Assembly: GCA_934317215.1 (NCBI GenBank) | Contig: CAKREH010000027.1 | Coordinates: forward strand, 1 to 46,952 | From: an uncultured Roseburia sp. | GTDB lineage: Bacteria > Bacillota > Clostridia > Lachnospirales > Lachnospiraceae | Reading direction: 5' to 3' | DNA: 46,952 nt | Shown: in pieces, positions 25,024 through 33,552 of the stretch | Layout of the letters: the number at the start of each line of letters is the position of its first letter | Position numbering within the stretch: position 1 is the stretch's first letter | Program-made: the position numbers and the translations under genes | Notes under the pieces: generated by a model | What the model saw: only the letters and a program-made list of their open reading frames with translations | What the model was told of the DNA's origin: nothing | Databases searched by the model: none

Positions 25024-26061
25024 CTATATGATTGCTCTTATGTCTGCAAGAAGTGCTTCGACATTTTCTTCTTTTGTTGCCCAGCAGGTACAAAAACGCA
25101 CTGCACTGTGTGTTTCATCCACCCTTGCCTGATATGCAAAGCTGTATTTTTCCCGCAGCTTGTCTAATACATCATCCGGCAAAATCGGGAACTGCTGGTT
25201 TGTCGGGGAATCGATATAGAACGAAATGTTCATTTTTGTTAATTCATCTTTTAATTTTTCTGCAAGTTGCGCCGCATGTGCTGAAATTTCAAAATAACGG
25301 TTCTCCTCAAATAAAGTCAGAAACTGAATTCCTAACAATCTTCCTTTTGCCAGCATACCGCCACGCTGCTTGATGCTATAACGGAAATCTTTTTTCAGTT
25401 CAGGATTGGTGATCACGACTGCCTCACCAAACAAAGCACCTACCTTGGTTCCTCCGATATAAAAAACATCCGTATTCGCAGCAATATCTGCCATCGTCAG
25501 ATCATTTTCCCTGCATGCAAGTCCATATCCAAGTCTCGCTCCGTCTAAAAACAGATACAGATCGTTTTCCCTGCAAACCCGGTATAATGCCTCAAGTTCT
25601 GCCTTTTTATAGATGGTTCCAAGTTCCGTCGGATTGGAAATATACACGAGTTTCGGCTGTACCATATGTTCAAAACTCTCATCAGCAAAATGTGCTTTTG
25701 TATATTTTTCAACCTGCTCTGCCGTCAGCTTGCCATCCGGCGTATCGATCGTCAGGCATTTATATCCGCACGCCTCAACTGCCCCGGTCTCGTGCACATT
25801 GATATGTCCGGTCGTCGCCGTGATGGCTCCCTGATAGGGTCTTAATGCAGATGCGATCACTGTGACATTGGTCTGTGTCCCCCCAACCAGAAAATGTACA
25901 TTGGCATCCGGTGCCTCGCAGACAGCTTTTATCCGTTCTGCCGCCTCCCTGCAATATTCATCCTCTCCATATCCCGCCGTCTGTTCCATGTTTGTCTCTT
26001 CGAGTCTTCTTAAAATTGCCGGATGGCATCCTTCCGTATAATCGCTGTTAAATCGTATCAT
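25024..26061 (-). CDS. Threonine aldolase-family PLP enzyme (low-specificity)
   Basis: A 345-residue fold-type I PLP enzyme. Typical segments: FNSDYTEGCHPAILRRLEETN at the N-terminus, YISNPTELGTIYKKAEL, FLDGARLGYG (aspartate to PLP nitrogen, ~175) and YIGGTKVGALFGE with the PLP lysine (~208). The reaction expected is cleavage of L-threonine/allo-threonine to glycine and acetaldehyde, although this subgroup can include other beta-eliminating lyases. The ATG at 26061 has GGAG 6 bases upstream. It begins 33 bases after trpD with no terminator between, so it is probably co-transcribed. Confidence 0.88.
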   Translation of the reverse strand: MIRFNSDYTEGCHPAILRRLEETNMEQTAGYGEDEYCREAAERIKAVCEAPDANVHFLVGGTQTNVTVIASALRPYQGAITATTGHINVHETGAVEACGYKCLTIDTPDGKLTAEQVEKYTKAHFADESFEHMVQPKLVYISNPTELGTIYKKAELEALYRVCRENDLYLFLDGARLGYGLACRENDLTMADIAANTDVFYIGGTKVGALFGEAVVITNPELKKDFRYSIKQRGGMLAKGRLLGIQFLTLFEENRYFEISAHAAQLAEKLKDELTKMNISFYIDSPTNQQFPILPDDVLDKLREKYSFAYQARVDETHSAVRFCTCWATKEENVEALLADIRAII

Positions 26062-26094
26062 TATTTTCTCCATTCCTGCACTTTTCGTGCTTTT

Positions 26095-27105
26095 CTATGA
26101 ATTTGAAACTCTGACTAATTCCTCAAGTTTTTTCATTGCTTTTCCGGAATCGATGGTTTCTGCCGCTAATTTTACACCAGATTCTATGGATTCTGCAACC
26201 CCTCCGATATAAAGAGTTGCTCCGGCATTCAAAAGAACAATCTCACGTTTTGCTCCTGTTTCTTTTCCGCTTAAAATAGCTTTCGTTATCTCGGCATTCT
26301 GTGCACCGTCTCCACCGCGCAATTCCTCTAAGGAAGCTCTCTTTAATCCAAACTGCTCCGGTGTTACCTCATAAGTTTTTACATTTTCTCCATCAATCTC
26401 TGATACTGTGGTCGTTCCGCTTAACGTAAATTCATCCATATTATCATTTCCACTGATGACAAATCCGCGCTCCACGCCAAGTCTGCCCATAGCTTTTGCT
26501 ATTTTCTCCGTCAATGCCGGACTATATACTCCAACAACCATATTTTTTGCACGGGACGGATTTGCAAGAGGTCCTAAGATATTAAATACCGTACGGATTC
26601 CCATCTCTTTTCTCGCCTGGCCAACGTATTTCATGGATTTATTAAAAAGCTGCGCAAACATGAACCCGATCCCGACTTCATCGACACATTTTTGTACCAG
26701 TGCCGGTTCCGCCATAATATTGACTCCAAGTGCCTCTAACACATCACCCGCACCGGATTTTGATGAAATGGAACGGTTTCCATGCTTTGCAACCGGAAGT
26801 CCTGCCGCTGCGACCACAAAAGCAGATGTGGTTGAAACATTGAATGTATAAGTACAGTCTCCGCCGGTTCCGACCAGATCCACATAGTTTTCTGCTTTCG
26901 GTGTGATTGTCTCCGCCTTATCGCGCAGCACCGATGCAAGACCGATGAGTTCCTCTAACGTTTCTCCTTTCATGCGCATTGCCGTTAAAAATGCTGCGAT
27001 CTGTGCCTGTGTTGCCTCTCCGCTTAACATGATCTCCATTGCTTTTTTTGCTTCTTCCTGTGTTAAATCTTTTCCATCTACTGCTTTTGCTATGTATTCT
27101 TTCAT
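26095..27105 (-). CDS. trpD: Anthranilate phosphoribosyltransferase
   Basis: A 336-residue enzyme joining anthranilate and PRPP. Signatures: LVGTGGDCTYTFNVST (residues ~78-93), AKHGNRSISSKSGAGDVLEALG (~107-128) and RKEMGIRTVFNILGPLANP (~164-182). The ATG at 27105 has GGGAGG 6 bases upstream, supplied by the edge of a tandem repeat; the frame stays open 42 codons upstream through the repeat, but that N-terminal extension is repeat-derived. Its position after trpA is unusual: most Firmicutes have trpD between trpG and trpC. Confidence 0.96.
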   Translation of the reverse strand: MKEYIAKAVDGKDLTQEEAKKAMEIMLSGEATQAQIAAFLTAMRMKGETLEELIGLASVLRDKAETITPKAENYVDLVGTGGDCTYTFNVSTTSAFVVAAAGLPVAKHGNRSISSKSGAGDVLEALGVNIMAEPALVQKCVDEVGIGFMFAQLFNKSMKYVGQARKEMGIRTVFNILGPLANPSRAKNMVVGVYSPALTEKIAKAMGRLGVERGFVISGNDNMDEFTLSGTTTVSEIDGENVKTYEVTPEQFGLKRASLEELRGGDGAQNAEITKAILSGKETGAKREIVLLNAGATLYIGGVAESIESGVKLAAETIDSGKAMKKLEELVRVSNS

Positions 27106-27111
27106 GATAAT

Positions 27112-27261
27112 CCTCCCTGTTTTGCGGAGCAAAATGCGACTGCCTTTGCAGGAGCAGAGGATTTTCCTCCCTGTTTTGCGGAGCAAAATGCATGCTATGT
27201 TTTTTATAGCATCTGCCTCTTGCAGGAGCAATGCCCAGCAAGCTGTGCATGATTTTCCTCC
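27112..27261 (-). repeat. Ribosome-site-bearing hairpin repeat between trpA and trpD
   Basis: Two diverged units (27112-27165 and 27166-27256) plus a closing CCTCC, related to the array at 38146-38307. Each has, in plus orientation, CCTCC-TGTTTTGC-GGA-GCAAAATGC, then a TGC/GCA or similar hairpin, then GAGGATTTT or GATTTT. Unit 2 carries an extra hairpin ATGCTAT/ATAGCAT (27192-27212). On the coding strand each unit boundary reads GGGAGG, and the last one is the ribosome site of trpD. Confidence 0.8.
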
Positions 27262-27271
27262 CTGTTTTTAT

Positions 27272-28066
27272 TTAAAGTTGATTTAATTCTTTCTTAAATG
27301 TACTGCAATACTCTGCTGCCACTTTTGTGCTGTAATCATTTTCTTCCATCAGGCGGATAAAATGACTGCCCACGATCGCACCGTCGATCGTATCTTTCAT
27401 CGGCTTTACATCCGCTGCTGTACGGATACCAAATCCCATCATGACCGGAATCTTTGCGACAGCCTTCACACTCTTAAGATAACTTAAAACTTCTTTGTGG
27501 AAATCTGCCCCCTGTCCGGTTACACCCATAGATGATACACAGTATACAAATCCTTTTGCGCCATCTAATATCTTTGGAATACGGTTACCGGAAACTGGTG
27601 AAACAAGCTGGATCAGAATAGTTGTTTCATCCTGATTTAAATATTTTGCGATTTCTTCCTGTTCCTCAAGCGGCAGATCCGGGATGATAAGACCATCCAC
27701 ACCGACCTCGTTACATTTTTTCACAAATGCCTCTGCCCCATAATGAAGTATGGTGTTGTAATACATCATAAAGACGATTGGAAGCGCTGAACCTTCTTTT
27801 CTCAGCTCATCTACTGTCACAAATACTTTTTTTAAATTAATGCCATTACAGATTGCTTTGTAGGATGCATCCTGAATGACCGGACCATCTGCAACAGGAT
27901 CAGAAAACGGGATCCCAAGTTCCACAACATCAAGTCCGGCCTCCTCCTGCGCCTTCAGCAGTTTCTTTGTCCCCTCGAGATCTGGAAGACCTGCTGTAAT
28001 ATAAGTGATAAATGCTTTTTCGCCTTTTTCCTGTAAGGCTTTCATTTTTGCTTCAATACGATTCAT
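27272..28066 (-). CDS. trpA: Tryptophan synthase alpha subunit
   Basis: A 264-residue TIM-barrel enzyme that cleaves indole-3-glycerol phosphate and passes indole to TrpB. Catalytic glutamate in VVELGIPFSDPVADGPVIQ (~residues 47-66) and aspartate in GLIIPDLPLEEQ (~residue 128); the phosphate site is GFGIRTAADV (~210). Length is normal. It follows trpB by 65 bases. Confidence 0.97.
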   Translation of the reverse strand: MNRIEAKMKALQEKGEKAFITYITAGLPDLEGTKKLLKAQEEAGLDVVELGIPFSDPVADGPVIQDASYKAICNGINLKKVFVTVDELRKEGSALPIVFMMYYNTILHYGAEAFVKKCNEVGVDGLIIPDLPLEEQEEIAKYLNQDETTILIQLVSPVSGNRIPKILDGAKGFVYCVSSMGVTGQGADFHKEVLSYLKSVKAVAKIPVMMGFGIRTAADVKPMKDTIDGAIVGSHFIRLMEENDYSTKVAAEYCSTFKKELNQL

Positions 28067-28131
28067 ATCTGTCTTTCCCTTCTTTTCATTTATTAAATCA
28101 TGTTTATATTATTTTAATTTATTTTTCTGAA

Positions 28132-29343
28132 TCAGTTCAGGTAGCCTTTTCCTGCCAGATAATCCGCAATCGTATTGACATCCTTATCTCCACGTCCTGA
28201 CAGACAGATGATCATTGTCTTATCCTTTGCTTCCGCTGCACCAAGTTTTTCGGTAAGTTCTTTCGCGTATTTGCACGCATAAGCTACTGCATGTGCACTC
28301 TCAATTGCAGGAATGATTCCTTCTAATTTACAGAGTTCCATCAGCGCATCCATTGCCTCTGTATCGGTCACGGAAACATATGTGGCTCTTCCGCTGTCTC
28401 TGAGATAGGCATGCTCCGGTCCGACCCCCGGATAATCCAGTCCTGCGGAAATAGAGTGTGCCAGTTTTACATTTCCATCTTCATCCTGCAGCAGGTAGGA
28501 ACGCATGCCATGTAAGACTCCCGGCTCACCAAGTGCCATCGCCGACGCATGCTCACCTGTCTCGATTCCCTTTCCGGCCGCCTCAACGCCGATCAGTTTT
28601 ACCGAAGATTCCTCTATAAAATCTGCAAACATTCCAATGGAGTTCGAGCCGCCGCCAACGCATGCCATCACGGCATCCGGCAGCTTTTGTTCCACTTCCA
28701 AGAACTGTTTTTTTGCTTCTTTGCTGATCACGCTCTGAAATTCCCTGACCATCTTTGGATAAGGATATGGACCTACCGCAGAACCGATGATATAAAAGGT
28801 ATCTTCCGCTGTCTTTGCCCAGGTACGGATTGCCTCGTTGGTGGCATCCTTTAATGTATTACTGCCGGAACGGACACTTACGACTTTTGCCCCTAACATC
28901 TCCATTCTCATGACATTCAGTGCCTGTCGCCTGATATCTTCCTCGCCCATGTAAACGGTACATTCCATGTCAAACAAAGCTGCACCTGTTGCAGTTGCCA
29001 CACCGTGCTGTCCGGCACCGGTTTCCGCAATAACTTTCTTTTTTCCCATACGCTTTGCAAGGAGGATCTGACCAATTACATTATTGATCTTATGTGCTCC
29101 GGTATGGTTTAAATCCTCACGTTTTAAATAAATCTTTGTGCCATACTTTTCACTGAGACGCTCCGCAAAGTAAAGAGGTGTCTCGCGTCCCACATACTGT
29201 TTTAAATAGTAATGGTACTGCTCCATAAATTCCGGATCATGGATTGCCTCCTCAAATGCTTTGTCTAATTCCTCTAATGTATTCATCAGAGATTCCGCTA
29301 CATACTGTCCTCCAAATTCTCCGTAATATGCTTTCTGGTTCAT
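28132..29343 (-). CDS. trpB: Tryptophan synthase beta subunit
   Basis: A 403-residue PLP enzyme joining indole and serine. Visible: GRETPLYFAERLSEKYG, the PLP lysine in NHTGAHKINN (~residue 85), GAGQHGVATATGAAL (~108-122) and the phosphate loop CVGGGSNSIGMF (~228-239). It is the TrpB1 type that pairs with TrpA. AAGGAAC lies before the ATG; a 104-base gap separates it from trpF, with no clear promoter. Confidence 0.97.
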   Translation of the reverse strand: MNQKAYYGEFGGQYVAESLMNTLEELDKAFEEAIHDPEFMEQYHYYLKQYVGRETPLYFAERLSEKYGTKIYLKREDLNHTGAHKINNVIGQILLAKRMGKKKVIAETGAGQHGVATATGAALFDMECTVYMGEEDIRRQALNVMRMEMLGAKVVSVRSGSNTLKDATNEAIRTWAKTAEDTFYIIGSAVGPYPYPKMVREFQSVISKEAKKQFLEVEQKLPDAVMACVGGGSNSIGMFADFIEESSVKLIGVEAAGKGIETGEHASAMALGEPGVLHGMRSYLLQDEDGNVKLAHSISAGLDYPGVGPEHAYLRDSGRATYVSVTDTEAMDALMELCKLEGIIPAIESAHAVAYACKYAKELTEKLGAAEAKDKTMIICLSGRGDKDVNTIADYLAGKGYLN

Positions 29344-29447
29344 AATTTTTGTGTTCCTTTCTTAAATTTAAAATTAACTTATATCTCTTTTGCTTTATTT
29401 ATCACTTTCTATAACAAAATACTGTCATATTTCTGATTTTCCGCCGT

Positions 29448-30137
29448 CTAAACAATAGAATGCATGTTCCGCACAAATTTCTGTATTTTTTCCCTGTCTT
29501 TTCCGGTTCCCTGTCCAGGTTCTTTTTCCACACCCGAACTGACATCCACAACATCCGGCGAAAAAATATCTATCCCCCTGCCGACATTGTCCGGAGTCAG
29601 ACCTCCTGCAAGTACAAGCCGGATCTGCTGTGCCTTAAGAGCCTGTCGAAAACACCTTAGCTTTTCTTTACCTTCGCCCCTCTCATATGTATCCCATCCA
29701 AAAGTTTTTCCGCTTCCAAACTCTTTGGCATCCATGAGAAGTGCCGTGATTTTTCCTTTCTCTGACAGCTGCATCCCGCACAGTTCCTCAAATGTCCTCT
29801 CATCCGTCAGGTTTACTGCCCTCCAGACCGGAATCTCTGCCATTGCAAGAACTTCCTCCGTAAGATCGCCATGCACCTGCAAGATATCAAAACCCACATC
29901 CATAACTTGTTTCATCATCTTCACATCCGGACTTACCGTGACGGCTACTTTTTTTATACCATTATTTAATTTTTTTAATAATTCTTTTGTTTTATTGACC
30001 GGAACATAACGACTGCTTTTTTCATACAAAACAAATCCTGCATAGGAAACGCCTGTTTCATTCAGCCATTGTATTTCCTCATCCTGCGTGATCCCGCAGA
30101 TTTTGATCTGTGGGACTTTCTGTTTTACGCTTTCCAC
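29448..30137 (-). CDS. trpF: Phosphoribosylanthranilate isomerase
   Basis: A 229-residue enzyme converting phosphoribosylanthranilate to CdRP. QIKICGITQDEEI (~residues 9-21) has the catalytic cysteine, and LAGGLTPDNVGRGI ... VDVSSGVEKEPGQGTGKD the C-terminal aspartate and phosphate site. No start ATG fits; GTG at 30137 has GGAGG 10 bases upstream and overlaps the end of trpC by 13 bases, implying translational coupling. The longer open frame lies inside trpC. Confidence 0.92.
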   Translation of the reverse strand: MESVKQKVPQIKICGITQDEEIQWLNETGVSYAGFVLYEKSSRYVPVNKTKELLKKLNNGIKKVAVTVSPDVKMMKQVMDVGFDILQVHGDLTEEVLAMAEIPVWRAVNLTDERTFEELCGMQLSEKGKITALLMDAKEFGSGKTFGWDTYERGEGKEKLRCFRQALKAQQIRLVLAGGLTPDNVGRGIDIFSPDVVDVSSGVEKEPGQGTGKDREKIQKFVRNMHSIV

Positions 30138-30895
30138 CTCTTTGCAACCTCCTTCGGATGCTCCGCTTCCATCAGCGCCCTGCCGATCAGGAATGCATCC
30201 ACACCACATTCCTTTAAAAGCTCCACATCCGCATCCTGCAAGATGCCGCTCTCCGCAACCAGCACTTTATCTTTGGGTACCAGCTTTGAGAGCCGTACTG
30301 TCGTGTCGAGGCTGATCGTAAAATCTTTGAGGTTGCGGTTGTTGACTCCAATGATATCCGCATCCATCTTCATCGTCCGTTCCAGTTCTTTCTCATCGTG
30401 TACTTCCACCAGTGCATCCAGCTCCAGTTCTTTCGACAACTGATAAAAGTCTTTCATCTGAACATCATCCAAAATTGCCGCGATCAGAAGCACTGCATCT
30501 GCCCCTATCGCCTTTGCCTCATAAAACTGGTAGGGATCGATCATAAAATCTTTTCTTAAAATCGGAAGTTCTGTGATCGTCCTTATTTTTTTCAGATAAT
30601 CCACATTGCCATCAAAATGATCTTCCTCGGTCAGGCAGGAAATCGCATCCACCGATTCGTTGTATTCGTCAATCCGGTCCAGTAAATTTATTTTACTTTT
30701 AATTTTCCCAAGACTCGGAGAAGCATTTTTAAATTCCCCGATAATGGAAATACCGTTTTTATGAAGCGCCTCATAGAAACTGTGTTTTTTTCCTTCATAC
30801 GTTTCTGCCAGTTCACGCATTTTTATCTCACTGATCTTCTTTTTGTGTTCCGGCAAGCGCCTCTTTTTATCTTCTACAATGACGTCGAGTATCAT
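30125..30895 (-). CDS. trpC: Indole-3-glycerol-phosphate synthase
   Basis: A 256-residue TIM barrel. Signatures: IGEFKNASPSLGKI (~51-64), the catalytic lysine region LPILRKDFMIDPYQFYEA (~107-124), IIGVNNRNLKDF (~173-184) and VLVAESGILQDAD (~205). It is free-standing, not fused to trpF. Twelve bases separate it from trpG. Confidence 0.97.
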   Translation of the reverse strand: MILDVIVEDKKRRLPEHKKKISEIKMRELAETYEGKKHSFYEALHKNGISIIGEFKNASPSLGKIKSKINLLDRIDEYNESVDAISCLTEEDHFDGNVDYLKKIRTITELPILRKDFMIDPYQFYEAKAIGADAVLLIAAILDDVQMKDFYQLSKELELDALVEVHDEKELERTMKMDADIIGVNNRNLKDFTISLDTTVRLSKLVPKDKVLVAESGILQDADVELLKECGVDAFLIGRALMEAEHPKEVAKRWKA

Positions 30896-30907
30896 AACTC
30901 CCTCCTC

Positions 30908-31477
30908 TTAACTGATTCCGTTGATAAAATTTTCCACCATTCTCTTTCCATGCTCCGTATAAATGGATTCCGGATGGAACTGTAAACCGATCACCGGATA
31001 TTCTTTATGCTGCATTGCCATGATCTCTCCGTCTTTGGTCTGTGCCGTAACCGTCAGACATTCCGGGAGATCATCCATCTGCACTGCCAGCGAGTGATAT
31101 CTTGCCACCTTGACCGGTGAGGTAATTCCTGCGAAAATTCCGGTTCCGGTATGTGTGATCTCTGACTGTTTTCCATGGAACAATGCTTTTGCGTATGTCA
31201 CAGTTCCTCCAAATGCCTCGCCGATACACTGATGTCCGAGACAGATGCCGAGAATCGGGATTTCCTTGTAAAATTCTTTTACCACATCCATACAGATTCC
31301 TGCTTCTTTCGGACTTTTCGGTCCTGGTGAGAGAACGATCTTTTCCGGATGCATCTCTTTTATTTCATCGATCGTAATTTTATCATTGCGGACAACTTTG
31401 ATATCCTGCGTGAAAGTTCCAATATATTGATACAGATTAAATGTAAATGAATCGTAGTTATCGATCAGCAATATCAT
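30908..31477 (-). CDS. trpG: Anthranilate synthase component II (glutamine amidotransferase)
   Basis: A 189-residue class I amidotransferase delivering ammonia to TrpE. The nucleophile is in ILGICLGHQCIGEAFGG (~75-91); the histidine and glutamate in GLQFHPESIYTEHG (~164-177); SPGPKSPKEAG forms the oxyanion strand. It is not fused to trpD. Its ATG overlaps the trpE stop by four bases (ATGA). Confidence 0.96.
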   Translation of the reverse strand: MILLIDNYDSFTFNLYQYIGTFTQDIKVVRNDKITIDEIKEMHPEKIVLSPGPKSPKEAGICMDVVKEFYKEIPILGICLGHQCIGEAFGGTVTYAKALFHGKQSEITHTGTGIFAGITSPVKVARYHSLAVQMDDLPECLTVTAQTKDGEIMAMQHKEYPVIGLQFHPESIYTEHGKRMVENFINGIS

Positions 31478-32883
31478 AAGTTTTCCTCCTCCACAAGGGT
31501 TTTTGCCAGAGCCATGACCTTGTTACAGCATTCTTTGTATTCATTTTCCGGAACAGAATCTGCAACGATTCCGGCTCCAGCCTGTAAATAAACATTTTTT
31601 CCTTTTTTGATCATCGTACGGATCGTGATACAGAAATCCATATCGCCGGAAAAATCCACATATCCGGTTGCACCACCGTAAAGACCTCTTCTCACACTCT
31701 CCAGTTCTTCGATGATCTCCATCGCCCTGATCTTTGGTGCTCCGCTCAAAGTTCCTGCCGGGAGAAAGGATGCCAGCAGATCAAACGGGTGAAAACTGCC
31801 TTTCTTGCGTCCTTCGACCATTGAGACGATATGCATGACATGTGAATAATTTTTTACGCTCATAAAGTCTGTAACTTTTACCGTACCAAACTCTGAGATG
31901 CGTCCCATATCATTGCGGGCAAGATCGACTAACATGACATGTTCGGCACGTTCTTTTTCATCGGCAAGCAGTTCCCTGTGCAGTCTGTCATCTTCTTCCT
32001 TTGTCTTTCCCCTTGGTCTTGTTCCGGCGATCGGGCAGGTAAATACACGTTTCCCCTGCTGTTTTACCAGCATCTCCGGTGAACTTCCGATCACTTCAAA
32101 ATCGCCAAAGTTAAAATAATAAAGATACGGGGAAGGATTTAACTCGCGGAGTTCACAGTACAGATCAAATCCATCCTGCCCCGTCTCGATCGTCCAGCGC
32201 TGTGATAACACGGTCTGGAAAATATGTCCGTCGCGGATATACTGTTTGATCTTATTTACCTTTGCGCTGTATTCCTCTAAAGTATCTGATTTTTTTGTGA
32301 TCGCCCCATCCGGGATCAGTCTTACTCCCGCTTCTTTCTGTTCCTGCATGGCAGTTGCGATCAGCTCCGCTGCTTTTTTCGCTGCGGCTTCTTTTCCTGT
32401 TTCATCATCGGATTCTAAGATCACCGCTGTCAATGTCTCTGCCACATGGTCAACCACAATAAATTCTTTCATCAGCATAAGCTGAACCGTCTCGATCCCG
32501 ATCTCATCCGGGTTTTCTTCCGGCAGCACCTCACTGTATCTCACGAAGTCATAACCAACACTTCCCACAAGACCTCCCGAAAAATTCAGTTCCTCATTGT
32601 CCTTCCGGATTTCAAATTCGTTATAATATTCTTTTAATAACGTAAGCGGATTTCCCTCCCTGACCTCCTCGGTACCATCTTTTTTTGTAATCACCAGTGA
32701 CTGTCCCTTCGAGGAAATGATCTCTTCCGGTTCTACGCCGAAAAATGTATATCGGTCATAATTCTTGTCATAACTCTCTAACAAAAATCCTTTTTTCTTT
32801 CCCACCAGATTCCGGTACATCCCGGTTGCTGTCTCATTTACAATACTGACTGTCTTTTTGTAAACTCTGTAAATTTTTTTCAT
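31474..32883 (-). CDS. trpE: Anthranilate synthase component I
   Basis: A 469-residue chorismate-binding enzyme. The feedback-inhibition segment LLES is seen in GFLLESYDKNYDRYTFFG near the N-terminus; the catalytic domain has PIAGTRPRG, DLARNDMGRI, SFLPAGTLSGAPKIRAMEII and GATGYVDFSGDMDFCITIRT. The ATG at 32883 has GGAG 6 bases upstream; another ATG at 32895 with GGTG is possible. The gene is the first of the trp operon, behind a 660-base T-box leader. Confidence 0.96.
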   Translation of the reverse strand: MKKIYRVYKKTVSIVNETATGMYRNLVGKKKGFLLESYDKNYDRYTFFGVEPEEIISSKGQSLVITKKDGTEEVREGNPLTLLKEYYNEFEIRKDNEELNFSGGLVGSVGYDFVRYSEVLPEENPDEIGIETVQLMLMKEFIVVDHVAETLTAVILESDDETGKEAAAKKAAELIATAMQEQKEAGVRLIPDGAITKKSDTLEEYSAKVNKIKQYIRDGHIFQTVLSQRWTIETGQDGFDLYCELRELNPSPYLYYFNFGDFEVIGSSPEMLVKQQGKRVFTCPIAGTRPRGKTKEEDDRLHRELLADEKERAEHVMLVDLARNDMGRISEFGTVKVTDFMSVKNYSHVMHIVSMVEGRKKGSFHPFDLLASFLPAGTLSGAPKIRAMEIIEELESVRRGLYGGATGYVDFSGDMDFCITIRTMIKKGKNVYLQAGAGIVADSVPENEYKECCNKVMALAKTLVEEENL

Positions 32884-32947
32884 CCTAATCTCCATTCTCA
32901 AATCACCTGCTGCAAGATCATGTTATCAAAACAATAAAGTTCGCGCT

Positions 32948-33047
32948 CGAGCGGTGCTGTTTACAGCTAACTTCTGCTCCGCGAGATGCGCATCCCGCCC
33001 GGAGGGCTTTTTCATTCATAGACGTAATTTCCTATGAATGAAAAAAA
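32948..33047 (-). repeat. ~100-bp structured repeat, copy A (after terminator 2)
   Basis: About 90% identical to 33163-33264. On the minus strand it begins at the terminator's U-run with CATTCATAGG-type sequence paired to CCTATGAATG, then a GC-rich part (GCCCTCCGGGCGGGATGCGC) and a hairpin from GCTGTAAACAGC. Copy A has lost one base in the first inverted repeat relative to copy B. Confidence 0.9.
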
Positions 33048-33082
33048 CGCCCCTGACCGGAATTTTCTTCCAGTCAGGGGCG
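33041..33082 (-). terminator. trp leader terminator 2
   Basis: CGCCCCTGAC pairs with GTCAGGGGCG around a GG/CC-extended loop, followed by seven U residues in the transcript. It competes with the antiterminator formed by the T-box just upstream. Confidence 0.92.
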
Positions 33083-33155
33083 TTTTCACGCGGTGCCACC
33101 CTGTTTCGCCAGACATTATGATTCCATGCAGGACAAAGAGTCGCTTGCGGCTCTT
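33083..33155 (-). promoter_or_regulatory. T-box module 2 (antiterminator half, no stem I)
   Basis: Minus-strand AGGGTGGCACCGCG (33089-33102) is a canonical T-box; its UGGC would pair with the GCCA end of tRNA-Trp (discriminator G73). A hairpin AAAGAGCCGC...GACTCTTT (33136-33158) lies upstream. No specifier stem precedes it: the expected stem I space is occupied by repeat copy B. Confidence 0.85.
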
Positions 33156-33162
33156 TCACGCC

Positions 33163-33264
33163 CGAGCGGTGCTGTTTACAGCAAACTTCATCTCCGCGAA
33201 GTGCGCATCCCGCCCGGAGGGCTTTTTCATTCATAGGACGTAATTTCCTATGAATGAAAAAAAA
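33163..33264 (-). repeat. ~100-bp structured repeat, copy B (after terminator 1)
   Basis: The partner of copy A. It too starts at a terminator U-run on the minus strand, with CATTCATAGG and CCTATGAATG forming a perfect 10-bp inverted repeat, followed by the same GC-rich and TGCTG/CAGCA hairpins. Confidence 0.9.
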
Positions 33265-33293
33265 CGGATATTTCCAGGAACTGGAAATATCCG
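33257..33293 (-). terminator. trp leader terminator 1
   Basis: CGGATATTTCCAG pairs perfectly with CTGGAAATATCCG around GAA/TTC, followed by eight U residues in the transcript. Confidence 0.92.
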
Positions 33294-33520
33294 CCACCAA
33301 TCTTGTCTGACCTCATCCGACACACAAACAGCCATCTTTCTTTGCTGTCCGATATCTTACCTCTGTAACGTGAGGACACGGCATCCGCTACTGACCATAC
33401 CAACCGGTACGCTGTTCGCTTTGCTCTCGCAAACCCATTCCTTTCATATTCATCTGTCCGTTTCCACCAGCCACGGACTCTCTGTGAGATATCCTATGAA
33501 GTACTCTCTTTGCTCAACGA
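33265..33520 (-). promoter_or_regulatory. tRNA-Trp T-box riboswitch, stem I and module 1
   Basis: In transcript order: GCAAA pairs with TTTGC and TTCATA with TATGAA to build the base of stem I; AGAGAG-TCCGTGGCTGGTGG-AAACGGAC (33453-33484) matches the conserved k-turn/AG-bulge region; the specifier in GGAA-TGG-G is UGG (33435-33437), the Trp codon. The T-box itself is degenerate (GATTGGTGGCGG, 33291-33302) but keeps UGGC for tRNA-Trp; GATTGG could pair with CCAGTT of terminator 1 to form an antiterminator. Confidence 0.82.
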
Positions 33521-33552
33521 TTTAACGTTTCTTTGTTTTCTAAGTTGTTTTG

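Larger units (their letters stand above)
32884..33552 (-). other. Leader region of the trp operon (about 660 nt)
   Basis: No gene is present. In transcript order it holds a T-box stem I with a UGG specifier, a first T-box/terminator module, repeat copy B, a second T-box/terminator module, repeat copy A and the trpE ribosome site. Short open frames here are shadows of the structured RNA and repeats. Confidence 0.85.

Noticed and set aside
27106..27231. 42-codon N-terminal extension of trpD
   Set aside because: It is translated repeat sequence; the ATG at 27105 has a good ribosome site and matches the normal TrpD N-terminus.
33016..33300. 94-codon minus-strand frame in the trp leader
   Set aside because: It spans two terminators and the repeat copies and lacks a ribosome site; it is a shadow of structured RNA.
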